Part shown: piece after piece, positions 53,434-61,326 of the stretch | How the letters are laid out: each line of letters starts with the position of its first letter | How positions within the stretch are numbered: position 1 is the first letter of the stretch | Source of the DNA: JAIEPM01 sp964546815 | GTDB lineage: Bacteria; Cyanobacteriota; Vampirovibrionia; Obscuribacterales; Obscuribacteraceae | Length of the DNA stretch: 64,000 nucleotides | Direction: 5' to 3' | Assembly: GCA_964546815.1 (NCBI GenBank) | Contig: CAZJLR010000031.1 | Span: 1 to 64,000 of the forward strand | Program-made: the position numbers and the translations under genes | Notes under the pieces: generated by a model | What the model was told of the DNA's origin: nothing | Database searches by the model: none | The model's input: the letters and a program-made list of their open reading frames with translations, nothing else

Positions 53434-54651
53434 CTAAGTCCTATAGGCACCATTTATTCGAACGTATTCATAAGAGAGATCGCAGCCCCAGGCGGTTGCT
53501 TTGGACAAGCCGTCATTGAGGTCAATCAAAACTTCTATGTCTTTTTTGGTCATCACTTGCGTTGCATGTGATTCGCTAAATTTGCACGGCTCGCCAGCAG
53601 TCAGCAGAGAGAGCTTTCCACCATCGCTGTTAAGTTCAACCGAAACTTTCGACGGGTCAAAATCAACACCGCCATAGCCTAATGCAGCTACGATTCTGCC
53701 CCAATTTGCATCTTCGCCGAACATTGCTGTCTTAACCAGATTGGATGCAACAACTGATTTAGAAAGCTTTTGAGCTTCTTCAATATTCTTACTACCCTTA
53801 ACTGTTACGGTTAGCAACTTGGTTGCGCCTTCGCCATCTCTGGCTATGCATTTTGCAAGGTAAGTATTCACTGATGAAAGAGCATTGACGAACACGTCCC
53901 AATCAGCGCTTCCTTCCACAATTTCGGCAGCACCAGCGACACCGTTCGCCATGACAGCAACCATGTCGTTGGTGCTTGTGTCACCATCAACAGAAATCAT
54001 GTTGTATGTAGTTTGTACTGATGCAATTAACGCTTTGTGCAAAAGTTGCTTTGAAATAGTAAGGTCTGTCACAACAAAAGCGAGCATAGTCGCCATGTTT
54101 GGATGAATCATTCCAGAGCCTTTTGCTATGCCGGAAATTGTGACCATCTTGCCGCCAATTTCTGTTTGAACTGAGCATGTTTTCATAAACAGGTCGGTGG
54201 TCATGATTGCTTCGGCGGCGTTAATTGCGCCAGAGACATCAGCAGTCAACTGAGGCGCGACAAACTCGATGCCAGATTCCACTTTCTCGATTGGCATTGG
54301 CACACCGATAATGCCGGTAGAGGCGATGAGAATTTCGCCAGGGTCGGCGCCGAGACACTCGGCGGTTTTGGCAGCCATCTTCCAGGCAGCTTCAACCCCG
54401 GCAGCACCAGTGCAGGCATTTGCGTTGCCACTATTGATGACGATAGCTTTAGCCTTTTTGCCTGAAGCATCAACCTTTTGGCACCAGGTAATAGGCGCGG
54501 CTTTGACTACATTTGTTGTAAACGCAGCAGCGAACTCAGCACCTTCATCGCTTACGATAAGCGCAAGGTCTTTCTTTTGCTTTTTGAGACCGATATGAGC
54601 GCCAGCTGCCTTGTAGCCCATCGGCATTAGAAATTCGTTTGAAACATCCAT
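53434..54651 (-). CDS. argJ: Bifunctional ornithine acetyltransferase / N-acetylglutamate synthase
   Basis: 405 residues from ATG 54651, with GAGGG eight bases upstream; a GTG directly before it is possible too. The self-cleavage site is Ala187-Thr188 in HPNMATMLAF, giving alpha and beta chains with Thr188 as nucleophile. NSGNANACTG and DGDTSTNDMV blocks are conserved. It moves the acetyl group from acetylornithine to glutamate, and may also use acetyl-CoA. It is first gene of the operon argJ-B-F-G-H and is directly preceded by the attenuator at 54674-54750. Confidence 0.97.
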   Translation of the reverse strand: MDVSNEFLMPMGYKAAGAHIGLKKQKKDLALIVSDEGAEFAAAFTTNVVKAAPITWCQKVDASGKKAKAIVINSGNANACTGAAGVEAAWKMAAKTAECLGADPGEILIASTGIIGVPMPIEKVESGIEFVAPQLTADVSGAINAAEAIMTTDLFMKTCSVQTEIGGKMVTISGIAKGSGMIHPNMATMLAFVVTDLTISKQLLHKALIASVQTTYNMISVDGDTSTNDMVAVMANGVAGAAEIVEGSADWDVFVNALSSVNTYLAKCIARDGEGATKLLTVTVKGSKNIEEAQKLSKSVVASNLVKTAMFGEDANWGRIVAALGYGGVDFDPSKVSVELNSDGGKLSLLTAGEPCKFSESHATQVMTKKDIEVLIDLNDGLSKATAWGCDLSYEYVRINGAYRT

Positions 54652-54673
54652 CACTTTACCCTCGAATCGCGAG

Positions 54674-54710
54674 AAATAAAAAACCCCGAGTCATTTAACT
54701 GGACTCGGGG
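54674..54710 (-). terminator. Intrinsic terminator in the argJ leader (attenuator)
   Basis: On the minus strand CCCCGAGTC (54710-54702) pairs with GACTCGGGG (54692-54684) over 9 G/C-rich bases with a 9-base loop, followed at once by TTTTTTATTT (54683-54674). It lies 23 bases before the argJ start, inside the 5' leader, so it would stop transcription before the operon unless the antiterminator forms. Confidence 0.92.
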
Positions 54711-54750
54711 CTGGATGCTAGAAGTGCAAAACCGTTAGTGCCCCGAGTCC
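54701..54750 (-). promoter_or_regulatory. Antiterminator helix alternative to the argJ leader terminator
   Basis: On the minus strand GGACTCGGGGC (54750-54740) is exactly complementary to GCCCCGAGTCC (54711-54701), 11 pairs. The second strand is the same one used by the terminator, so the two helices exclude each other. The first strand overlaps codons 20-24 of the Arg-rich leader ORF. A ribosome that finishes the leader covers it, and one stalled at the Arg codons leaves it free. Confidence 0.88.
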
Positions 54751-54809
54751 TTCATACGAACGCGGCGGCTACGGCGATTGGTGTTGGCTAATGTGCTGAA
54801 AGAGTACAT
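54735..54809 (-). CDS. Arginine-rich leader peptide of the arg operon
   Basis: A 24-codon ORF from ATG 54809 to TAA 54737-54735, too short for usual gene finding. Arg codons are at positions 12, 13, 15, 16 and 18 (CGC CGT AGC CGC CGC GTT CGT), five within seven codons. AAGG lies about 11 bases before the ATG. The last codons overlap the first antiterminator strand and the stop is two bases beyond it, the geometry used by trp, his and leu leader peptides. Its job would be to sense charged tRNA-Arg, not to act as a protein. Confidence 0.88.
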   Translation of the reverse strand: MYSFSTLANTNRRSRRVRMKDSGH

Positions 54810-54840
54810 TTTAGAATTTGCCTTCACAGGAGAGGAGAGA

Positions 54841-54869
54841 AGATTACGATCGCTGGAAGCATTTGTCAA
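54841..54869 (-). promoter_or_regulatory. Sigma70-type promoter of the arg leader and argJ operon
   Basis: On the minus strand TTGACA (54869-54864), a perfect -35 box, is followed after 17 bases by TAATCT (54846-54841). The expected start near 54834 gives a leader RNA of about 25 bases before the leader-peptide ATG. Confidence 0.7.
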
Positions 54870-54976
54870 ACTATTTCTCGATCTTCACCATTACACTCGC
54901 AACATTTCCTTAACTATTCCCGAAACCCTTCCCCCACAGACCTTCCCCCAGCACGCCCCAACTAAAGGAGTGCCAG

Positions 54977-55086
54977 CCCTGGGAGCGCATGCTTCCAGCC
55001 TGCTTCTACGCCAAGAACTCTTCAGTCTTTTACTGAAGGTCCTCATAGCGATTTTCGAAGCGGACTGGAAGCCTGCGCCCCAGGGG
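54977..55086. repeat. Family B repeat, longer copy
   Basis: The left arm 54977-55006 (CCCTGGGAGCGC, then GCTTCCAGCCTGCTTC) and right arm 55057-55086 (GAAGCGGACTGGAAGCCTGC, then GCCCCAGGGG) are imperfect inverted copies. Inside is a small hairpin TTCAGT/ACTGAA (55021-55036). It lies between argC and the argJ promoter and accounts for most of this gap. Confidence 0.75.
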
Positions 55087-55150
55087 GACAGAGTGGAGTT
55101 CGTTTAGAAGACGGGACTTGTATCGTAAAACGAGAGTCCAAGCTTCGTCT

Positions 55151-56206
55151 CTAAGGAAAAACAGGAACGTGAGTAAGCCCAGTGCGTTCGTCGTGTCCGT
55201 ACATCAAATTCATGTTTTGGACTGCCTGTCCTGCTGCACCTTTCAGCAAGTTGTCCAGCGCAGCGATAACGATGACTCGCCCCGTTCGTTTATCAACTCT
55301 GAAGCTAATGTCGCAAAAATTTGAGCCTTCAACCCACCTTGTCTCAGGCAATAAATCTTCAGTGTGATCATACAAACGAATGAAAGCACAGTCATCATAT
55401 ACCTGACTGAATGCGGCTTTGACCGCATCTGCATCAACCTCCGGCAGTAGAGATGCATAGGCAGTAACAAGTATTCCTCTATTCATTGGAATCAAATGCG
55501 GCGTAAAGTTTATCGTTATTGATTGCCCGCTTTGCCTGGACAATTCCTGTTCGATTTCCGGCGTGTGCCGATGAGTAGTGACTCCGTATGCTTTAATACT
55601 TTCATTGCACTCATTGAAATGCGTGCCCAAAGTCGCACCACGTCCGGCACCCGACACTCCAGATTTTGCATCAACAATAATTGAGTCAGGCGAAATCAAT
55701 TTTGATTTCAGCAAAGGAGTTAAAGCAAGTATGCTACATGTAGCATAGCAACCTGGATTTGCTATCAATGGCGACTTTGCAATGGCTGCTTGATTGAGCT
55801 CGCAAAGCCCGTATGTTGAAATCGGAAGCAATTTTGGCGAAGCATGATCAAGGTGATACCATTCTTTGTATTGAACTGGGTCTTCAAGCCTGAAATCAGC
55901 GCCAAGGTCGATGACTTTGGCAGTTTGAAGCACATCTGTAGTGACCATACTTGCGGCTTCACCATGCGGCAATGCCAGAAAAATCAGCTCAGCGCGTTTT
56001 GCCAGCTCAGCAACGCTTAAATCTTCGCAAACAATGGAAACTTGTCTTCGCAAATTTGGAAAAACATCGGACAAACGTTTGCCCACATAGCTGCGAGACG
56101 TGACAGCCACAAGCTCTGCATTGGGGTGATGCACGAGCAAACGCACAAGCTCTTGCCCGGTGTATCCTGTAGCACCGACAACCGCAACTTTGATTTTATT
56201 TTCCAT
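55151..56206 (-). CDS. argC: N-acetyl-gamma-glutamyl-phosphate reductase
   Basis: 351 residues from ATG 56206, which has GAGAG six bases upstream and starts directly before the NADP site. The nucleotide loop GATGYTGQE is at 11-19, and the active Cys153 lies in NPGCYAT. VDAKSGVSGAGRG and HRHTPEIEQEL are typical. It reduces acetylglutamyl phosphate to the semialdehyde, the step after ArgB. It is separated from argJ by about 340 bp with its own promoter for argJ, so argC may be controlled apart from the attenuator. argD is not in the window. Confidence 0.97.
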   Translation of the reverse strand: MENKIKVAVVGATGYTGQELVRLLVHHPNAELVAVTSRSYVGKRLSDVFPNLRRQVSIVCEDLSVAELAKRAELIFLALPHGEAASMVTTDVLQTAKVIDLGADFRLEDPVQYKEWYHLDHASPKLLPISTYGLCELNQAAIAKSPLIANPGCYATCSILALTPLLKSKLISPDSIIVDAKSGVSGAGRGATLGTHFNECNESIKAYGVTTHRHTPEIEQELSRQSGQSITINFTPHLIPMNRGILVTAYASLLPEVDADAVKAAFSQVYDDCAFIRLYDHTEDLLPETRWVEGSNFCDISFRVDKRTGRVIVIAALDNLLKGAAGQAVQNMNLMYGHDERTGLTHVPVFP

Positions 56207-56254
56207 GTCACTCTCAAAATTCACAATAGAAGAACACAATCATACATGCTTTCA

Positions 56255-56836
56255 CTAATTGCAATCAGCAGGCATGTGAATTGTGCGTTTGCCACCATTT
56301 GCCGTAGCCCAATTTTGAATTTTATTCTCAAGCTCCGCAGTAGCAGCTTGCGGCGACACAAACCATCCATAATGAGCCAGTGTCTTAGGGTTAGAATCGT
56401 TAAGCGTTAAAAAGAGAATATCCTTTTCATGCCGGTGAGGATCTTTCGGCGTATAAAAGTAGGGGTCGCCTGGCCTATCGACTGCTGACATTTGGAGCTT
56501 GCCTTTTATTTTCTTGACCTTCAAATCATAGTCAATGCAACCATTAGACTTGTTGTTCAGCTCAATTTCAGACCCAACCGCAATTTTGACATTTGTGTTG
56601 TTGCGGAAGACCTTTGTAATCCTAAACGATTGCTTGCGACAATCAAAAGAAAGTGAGGTTGTAACAACAGTCTCACCCTCTTTGAGGTCATCATATTGAA
56701 CCTTGCCTTCTTCAGCCTCCAGAATCACCGGAGCTTTTGCAATAGCCTCAGCTAAATCTGTCTGCGCCACGGGTTTAGAATAAGCGGTCGCCTCTAAAGT
56801 CCAACAAATCATCAATAACGAAAACTGGATTTTCAT
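56255..56836 (-). CDS. Exported protein, paralogue of the gene at 58958
   Basis: 193 residues with an N-terminal signal peptide (IQFSLLMICWTLEATAYS). The mature part shares a clear pattern with the protein at 58958: PVA-T-LAEAIAKAP, QYDDLKEGE, RKQSFRITKVFRN, KSNGCIDYDLKVKKIKGKL, HEKDILFL and HYGWFVSP. Two conserved Cys positions differ between the copies. It should be periplasmic or outer. No known family is recognised. It lies 48 bp upstream of argC on the same strand. Confidence 0.75.
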   Translation of the reverse strand: MKIQFSLLMICWTLEATAYSKPVAQTDLAEAIAKAPVILEAEEGKVQYDDLKEGETVVTTSLSFDCRKQSFRITKVFRNNTNVKIAVGSEIELNNKSNGCIDYDLKVKKIKGKLQMSAVDRPGDPYFYTPKDPHRHEKDILFLTLNDSNPKTLAHYGWFVSPQAATAELENKIQNWATANGGKRTIHMPADCN

Positions 56837-57105
56837 CTTTATCCGAAGTCCTTTGGCCGACTGATCAAAATTGATTTCACCGATACTGAATAATTATGCA
56901 CCCGGAGACTGTATATCAAACACGCTAACTCAGGTGTATTGACACATCAGCATTCAGTAAGAATGCAACTATATTATTTCAAGTCGAAAGATTCAGGGTT
57001 GATTCTTAGGCTGGTTTACTGACGAAAACGGGTCAACAAAGCTTGCCTTTTATGCAAGTTTGGGGATTGTTGAAACCGGTTCAACGTTTCAGGAGAACCA
57101 GTTTT

Positions 57106-57786
57106 ATGAACGACATTAACGACCAAATTACTAAAAAAACACCAGCAGATAACACAAGCCAAGAAGCTTATGCAAGCCTTCATCAAGAAGCTTACGCAGA
57201 GCCCAGCCGAAATAATTCGCCCAGCAGCAAAGCCGAGGCACCCAGCCCCAGCAGCGCAAAAACAGAGTCCGGCAATGAAAAGAAGGACAAAAACGGCCTG
57301 CCAGATTTGAGCTTGCAAGGTCTCGACGAAGACGACTTGAAAGATGCTCTTGAGCATCAAAAGAACATGACTAAAGCAACAGACCTGGCGAAACCACACC
57401 TTGATGAAGCATTGAAGATGCTCAAGGATGGTGACTTCAAAGGATTGATGAATTTAGCTCAGGAGCTAAACAAGAAAAGCAGCTACGGAGACATCGGCCT
57501 TGCCAAATTAATGACAGAAAAAACAGGACTGTCATTCAGCTTTCAAGGTGGCGGAAAAGGTGGGCTAGACATCTCGTTTGATTACAGAGGCTTTGATAAG
57601 AATGCTGTAGATATGATTCAAGAGTGGAAAGGAGTTCGTGTTTCGGCAGACGGCAAAATCGAAAGTGCCTATCAGCGAAAGCAGGGCGGTTATTTTGGTA
57701 TAGATAGAAATGAGCCGATTGATGTTGAGCAGGCTTCGAAACAGATGTACGAAATCATGGCCAAGAAAGCAAAGGAGAAAGACTAA
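57106..57786 (+). CDS. Hydrophilic protein, unknown function
   Basis: 226 residues from ATG 57106, with AGGAGA nine bases upstream. Residues 1-65 are Ser/Pro/Lys-rich and probably disordered, including two EAYAS/EAYAE-type repeats (SQEAYASLHQEAYAEPSR). Residues about 75-226 look folded and alpha-beta (HQKNMTKATDLAKPHLDEAL, LDISFDYRGFDKNAVDMIQE). There is no signal peptide. The family is unknown. Charged, cytosolic proteins of similar style lie near the giant gene at 31947 and 33908. Confidence 0.7.
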   Translation: MNDINDQITKKTPADNTSQEAYASLHQEAYAEPSRNNSPSSKAEAPSPSSAKTESGNEKKDKNGLPDLSLQGLDEDDLKDALEHQKNMTKATDLAKPHLDEALKMLKDGDFKGLMNLAQELNKKSSYGDIGLAKLMTEKTGLSFSFQGGGKGGLDISFDYRGFDKNAVDMIQEWKGVRVSADGKIESAYQRKQGGYFGIDRNEPIDVEQASKQMYEIMAKKAKEKD

Positions 57787-57883
57787 TCAGGGCATGCACA
57801 CTCAGAGCATGAGGCAGCCAGATTTCAGCTTCAGAAGATACAAAGAAGATATACTGTCCGGATTCTATTCCTTGGAGGGTGTT

Positions 57884-58084
57884 ATGTCTGAAGCCGAATA
57901 CGATGTAAAGTTCCACATCGCACAGCTTGAAGCCAGCAACGAAGAACTTCTAAAACGCCTGGTTAGACTTACCAAAGCAACCAACAATATTTTCGAAGCT
58001 TGTTCGCGAATTGCATACAAAGTTTCTCCAGACGATCAAGGTCTACAAACTGCTCTGAATAAGGCAATGCAAGAACTAACATAG
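57884..58084 (+). CDS. Small coiled-coil protein
   Basis: 66 residues from ATG 57884; GGAGG lies five to six bases upstream, a strong site that decides this start over upstream ATGs. The sequence (FHIAQLEASNEELLKRLVRL) predicts a coiled coil, followed by a helix with one Cys. Function is unknown. It follows the gene at 57106 by 97 bp and may share its transcript. A hairpin follows the stop. Confidence 0.6.
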   Translation: MSEAEYDVKFHIAQLEASNEELLKRLVRLTKATNNIFEACSRIAYKVSPDDQGLQTALNKAMQELT

Positions 58085-58096
58085 TTCTATCGACAA

Positions 58097-58125
58097 GCAG
58101 CGCAGTTCATGCCGAATTGCGCTGC
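58097..58125 (+). terminator. Hairpin after the small coiled-coil gene
   Basis: GCAGCGCAGTTC (58097-58108) pairs with GAATTGCGCTGC (58114-58125) over 12 bases with one wobble and a 5-base loop. Only a weak T-run (CATTTT) follows, so termination is likely but not certain. Confidence 0.55.
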
Positions 58126-58228
58126 ATAGTCATTTTCAGCCACTCATTAGCAAGTTCGCCAATGACAAAACTTCGCGCATTCACGCAGCACAGAACGACG
58201 CGAAATACAGCCCAGAAAGGAGAAATGC

Positions 58229-58954
58229 ATGACAGGGAAAATTGCACTCATAACCGGAGCAAATAAAGGAATAGGCAAAGAAATTGCCAGACAGCTCGGC
58301 AAGAAGGGCTTTAAAGTTTTGCTTGGCAGCAGAGATGAAGGGCGAGGCGAGGAAGCCGCCAAAGAACTAAAAGCAGAAGGTGTCGATGCCGAGGTGATAA
58401 AACTCGAAGTTAGCGATCCTGCTTCAATAAAGAAAGCTGTAGACTCCATAGCAAAGAAATATGATCATCTAGATGTACTCGTAAACAATGCCGGTATCTT
58501 GCTTGACAGAAGCACCGATTTTACAGAAGCATCAGCAGATGACTTCGAAAAGACGATGCAAACAAACGTTTACGGACCTTTGAGACTCATGCAAGCTGCA
58601 ACACCACTGCTCGAAAAATCGAAAGCAGGAAGAATAGTAAACGTGTCGAGTTCACTCGGTTCTTTGAGCAAAGCGAGCGACCCGGCATCTGGCTTTGCAG
58701 AATTCTTGTACGTGGCATACAACTGTTCTAAAGCTGCGCTCAACATGCTCACTATTGTTAGTGCAGCGTCGCTTAGCAAAAAAAGCATCAAGGTCAATTC
58801 TGTTTGTCCAGGTTATGTCGCAACCGATATCAACGACAACAAGGGATTTAGAACAGTTGAGCAAGGTGCTGCAATTGCAGTAAAAATGGCATGCCTTGAT
58901 GAAGACGGACCAACGGGCGGTTACTTCAATGATGAAGGCAGCATTACCTGGTAA
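58229..58954 (+). CDS. Short-chain dehydrogenase/reductase, carbonyl-reductase-like
   Basis: 241 residues; AGGAG lies seven bases before the ATG. The cofactor loop TGANKGIG is at 9-16, NNAG at 86-89, and the catalytic set is Ser near 141 in VSSSLGS with Tyr164 and Lys168 in YNCSK. VCPGYVATDIN follows. The pattern of GSRDEGRGEEAA after the second strand suggests NADP(H). This subgroup resembles carbonyl reductases and plant-type menthone or salutaridine reductases. The substrate is unknown. It is convergent with the gene at 58958 with only three bases between. Confidence 0.92.
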   Translation: MTGKIALITGANKGIGKEIARQLGKKGFKVLLGSRDEGRGEEAAKELKAEGVDAEVIKLEVSDPASIKKAVDSIAKKYDHLDVLVNNAGILLDRSTDFTEASADDFEKTMQTNVYGPLRLMQAATPLLEKSKAGRIVNVSSSLGSLSKASDPASGFAEFLYVAYNCSKAALNMLTIVSAASLSKKSIKVNSVCPGYVATDINDNKGFRTVEQGAAIAVKMACLDEDGPTGGYFNDEGSITW

Positions 58955-58957
58955 AAA

Positions 58958-59494
58958 TTATTTTGCTGCACTGCTTAGCTTTGCATTGAGCTCATCACTA
59001 TACTTTTGCGGCGAAACAAACCAACCATAGTGCTCGAATAATTTCGGGTCTGCTTCATTTGGAGCAAGGAAAAGAATTTCTTTTTCGTGCGTATTTTTTA
59101 CTTCAACCGAATCAAAGTGTGAGCGCTGCTTTTCTGTGATGTTGGTTATTTCAAGTTTTCCATTCAATTTTTTGACCGATATCGAGTAGTTTATACAACC
59201 GTTCGACTTCCGGTTTACTTCAATTTCCATGCCCTCTTTTAACTTGAGGGCTGTCTTGTTTCTGTAGACTTTTAGAATTTTGAATGTTTGTTTTCGGCTA
59301 TCGAAAGCAAGACTTTCAGTTTTCACCTCTTCGCCTTCTTTAAGATCGTCATATTGCTGCTTGCCGGCTTCTACTAAGACTGCAGCAGGTGCAAGGCGAA
59401 GAGCCTCATCTAGAGTAGTACGGGCTACGGGTTCAGAATTTGCCGGCACGAGCGAAGCGAGAGTCAAGAACATCGCTAAAACTAGTTTTTTCAT
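58958..59494 (-). CDS. Exported protein, paralogue of the gene at 56255
   Basis: 178 residues with a signal peptide (KKLVLAMFLTLASLVPANS). It shares QYDDLKEGE, FKILKVYRN, KSNGCINYSISVKKLNGKL, HEKEILFL and HYGWFVSP with the protein at 56255 in the same order. It starts 11 bases after the stop of the efflux-adaptor gene, so both are one operon and likely act in the envelope. The family is not recognised. Confidence 0.78.
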   Translation of the reverse strand: MKKLVLAMFLTLASLVPANSEPVARTTLDEALRLAPAAVLVEAGKQQYDDLKEGEEVKTESLAFDSRKQTFKILKVYRNKTALKLKEGMEIEVNRKSNGCINYSISVKKLNGKLEITNITEKQRSHFDSVEVKNTHEKEILFLAPNEADPKLFEHYGWFVSPQKYSDELNAKLSSAAK

Positions 59495-59505
59495 CGATAG
59501 GCTCC

Positions 59506-60864
59506 TTACCGCAATTCTGTATGCAAATCTAAGCTTCCCTGTGTCACCACTTCATCGCCTTCTTTAAGACCAGCAGCTACTTCATAATATTCTTCAGTAT
59601 CGGCGCCCAGGTCTACGTGGTGTTCTCGATATTGACCGCCCTCTTTCACAATAACAAATTTCTTGCCATTGTGCTCCCTCACGGCCGACTTTGGCACAGC
59701 AAGCACCGCCCGCGGTGGCGCCTCAAGATATACTTCAGCAGACATGTTAACTTTCAACTTGCGCGATTTATTGTCTAAACTGCCTGTTACCGAAACTGTA
59801 CGCGTAGCAGGGTCTACTGTGTCACTGATACTACTAACCTTAGCGGTGAAGAACTCATCTGGATAACTTGGCACTTTCACTTTCAACATACTGCCGACCT
59901 TAATGCCACTCAAATCAACCTCTGGCAACCCAGCAACCACATTTAGCGTCGATAAATCTGTGATTACGAACGCATGCTTCCCTGGCGTGGTGCGCTCTCC
60001 CACCGATATATCTACGTGCGTAATGACGCCAGACACGCGGGCGCGAATAGGTAAACTGAGGACAATTTTTCCACTGTCTAGTATTTTCTTGATGACATCG
60101 TCGGTAAGCCCGTCAAGCTCAAGGCGCTGTTTTAGCGTATTGAGATGTTGCAACTCTCTTAGCGTTTCGGCTTCAGCAAGTTGGAGTTCGCGCTTTATCA
60201 ATGCTTTGTTGTTATACAAACTTTCTTCACGCAACATTTGCGAATGAGCTTCATTTGTATCCAGCCTGGCTTTTTCGAGGGTAGCCTGAGCGGCAACATA
60301 ATCTCTTTCCGCAGCAATTTTCTCTTTGTGCAATCCTTCAACACGCTTAAACTCAGACTCTGCTTGGCCAAGGTGAACTTTGCTTTGCTCATAACGAGTC
60401 TTAGCTTCAATCAAAGCTTTCGGTCTTTGCACATTTTCATTGTAAACCTGCTTTTCTCTTTCTTCATGCGCTTCGGCAATGCGCAATTTTGATTTCGCCT
60501 CGATTAATTCAGCTTGCAGACTGCTGATTTCGTGACTATCAATCAAGCAGAGAATAGTGCCAGGTTGCACCTCGTCACCAACCTTGACGTTTAATTCAAG
60601 TACCCGTCCTTCGAAGCGAGGGCTCACTTCAGCTTCTTTATGCGGCTCAGGACGTATTTGTCCATGAATGTGCATACTCGCTCCCAGAACCCGTTTGCTG
60701 ATTGGCTCCGTCTTTACCTCAACCTTTTGAGTTTCATTTGGAGTAGCCGGATTAGGCTGACTTTGATTATGAGCGTTTGAAACATTGGAGGGCTTATTAC
60801 AAGCACTCACAGAAAAAGCGGTTAAGAGCAACAGCACGGCGACTCGCACTGAAGTTGACATCAT
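59506..60864 (-). CDS. Lipid-anchored RND-type periplasmic adaptor (HlyD family)
   Basis: 452 residues from ATG 60864 (or the next ATG at 60861), with GAGG eight bases upstream. A short signal ends in the lipobox SVSAC, so the protein is a lipoprotein. The adaptor layout is complete: first lipoyl half (EVSPRFEGRVLELNVKVGDE), long coiled-coil hairpin at about 105-240, second lipoyl half (RARVSGVITHVDISVGERT), beta-barrel (VVAGLPEVDLSGIKVGSMLK) and the membrane-proximal domain (VPKSAVREHNGKKFVIVKEG). It would join an RND or ABC pump with an outer-membrane channel, but no pump gene is adjacent. Confidence 0.92.
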   Translation of the reverse strand: MMSTSVRVAVLLLLTAFSVSACNKPSNVSNAHNQSQPNPATPNETQKVEVKTEPISKRVLGASMHIHGQIRPEPHKEAEVSPRFEGRVLELNVKVGDEVQPGTILCLIDSHEISSLQAELIEAKSKLRIAEAHEEREKQVYNENVQRPKALIEAKTRYEQSKVHLGQAESEFKRVEGLHKEKIAAERDYVAAQATLEKARLDTNEAHSQMLREESLYNNKALIKRELQLAEAETLRELQHLNTLKQRLELDGLTDDVIKKILDSGKIVLSLPIRARVSGVITHVDISVGERTTPGKHAFVITDLSTLNVVAGLPEVDLSGIKVGSMLKVKVPSYPDEFFTAKVSSISDTVDPATRTVSVTGSLDNKSRKLKVNMSAEVYLEAPPRAVLAVPKSAVREHNGKKFVIVKEGGQYREHHVDLGADTEEYYEVAAGLKEGDEVVTQGSLDLHTELR

Positions 60865-61022
60865 TGCAGATGCCTCAGTGAATATTGAATTCCTGGTGGA
60901 GATCACCATACGTTCTGATCTACAATCACTCGGTATACTAAACGTTGCTCACCTGAGCACGTTTGCTAACACAGCTAAGAATAGCAGAGACGTACTGCTG
61001 CTAACGAATTGGAGACATAGTC

Positions 61023-61319
61023 ATGAGGCTGGACAAGTGGCTCAAACTGTCAAGAGTTATTAAACGCCGTACAATGGCGCAAATGGCCTGCGACCAGGGA
61101 AGAGTCTTTGTAAACGACAGGACGGCAAAATCCAGTACAACTCTACACGTAGGCGATCGAATTCACATCGAACTTGGCACGCGAGCACTGACACTCTCGG
61201 TCGCAGAGTTGCCGCTCAAAGCGCCGCCGGCCCAAGACGCAAGTAAATTGTTCAATGTAATAGAAGAAATTCGCAGACCGAGAGACGACGCTGAATTCAA
61301 AGACGACGCATGGGAATAG
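61023..61319 (+). CDS. rqcP: S4-domain RNA-binding protein, RqcP/YabO-like
   Basis: 98 residues; TTGGAG lies eight bases before the ATG. The S4 motif begins at the first residue (MRLDKWLKLSRVIKRRTMAQ) and ends near residue 60 with GDRIHIEL. The small size and position of the domain fit RqcP/Hsp15-type proteins, which bind the large ribosomal subunit during rescue of stalled ribosomes. A basic/acidic tail of about 35 residues follows. It starts an operon with the CAP-domain gene, seven bases downstream. Confidence 0.88.
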   Translation: MRLDKWLKLSRVIKRRTMAQMACDQGRVFVNDRTAKSSTTLHVGDRIHIELGTRALTLSVAELPLKAPPAQDASKLFNVIEEIRRPRDDAEFKDDAWE

Positions 61320-61326
61320 CTGAGCA

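Noticed and set aside
56207..56260. Second Arg attenuator before argC
   Set aside because: The only short frame there lacks Arg codons and no terminator or antiterminator pair was found.
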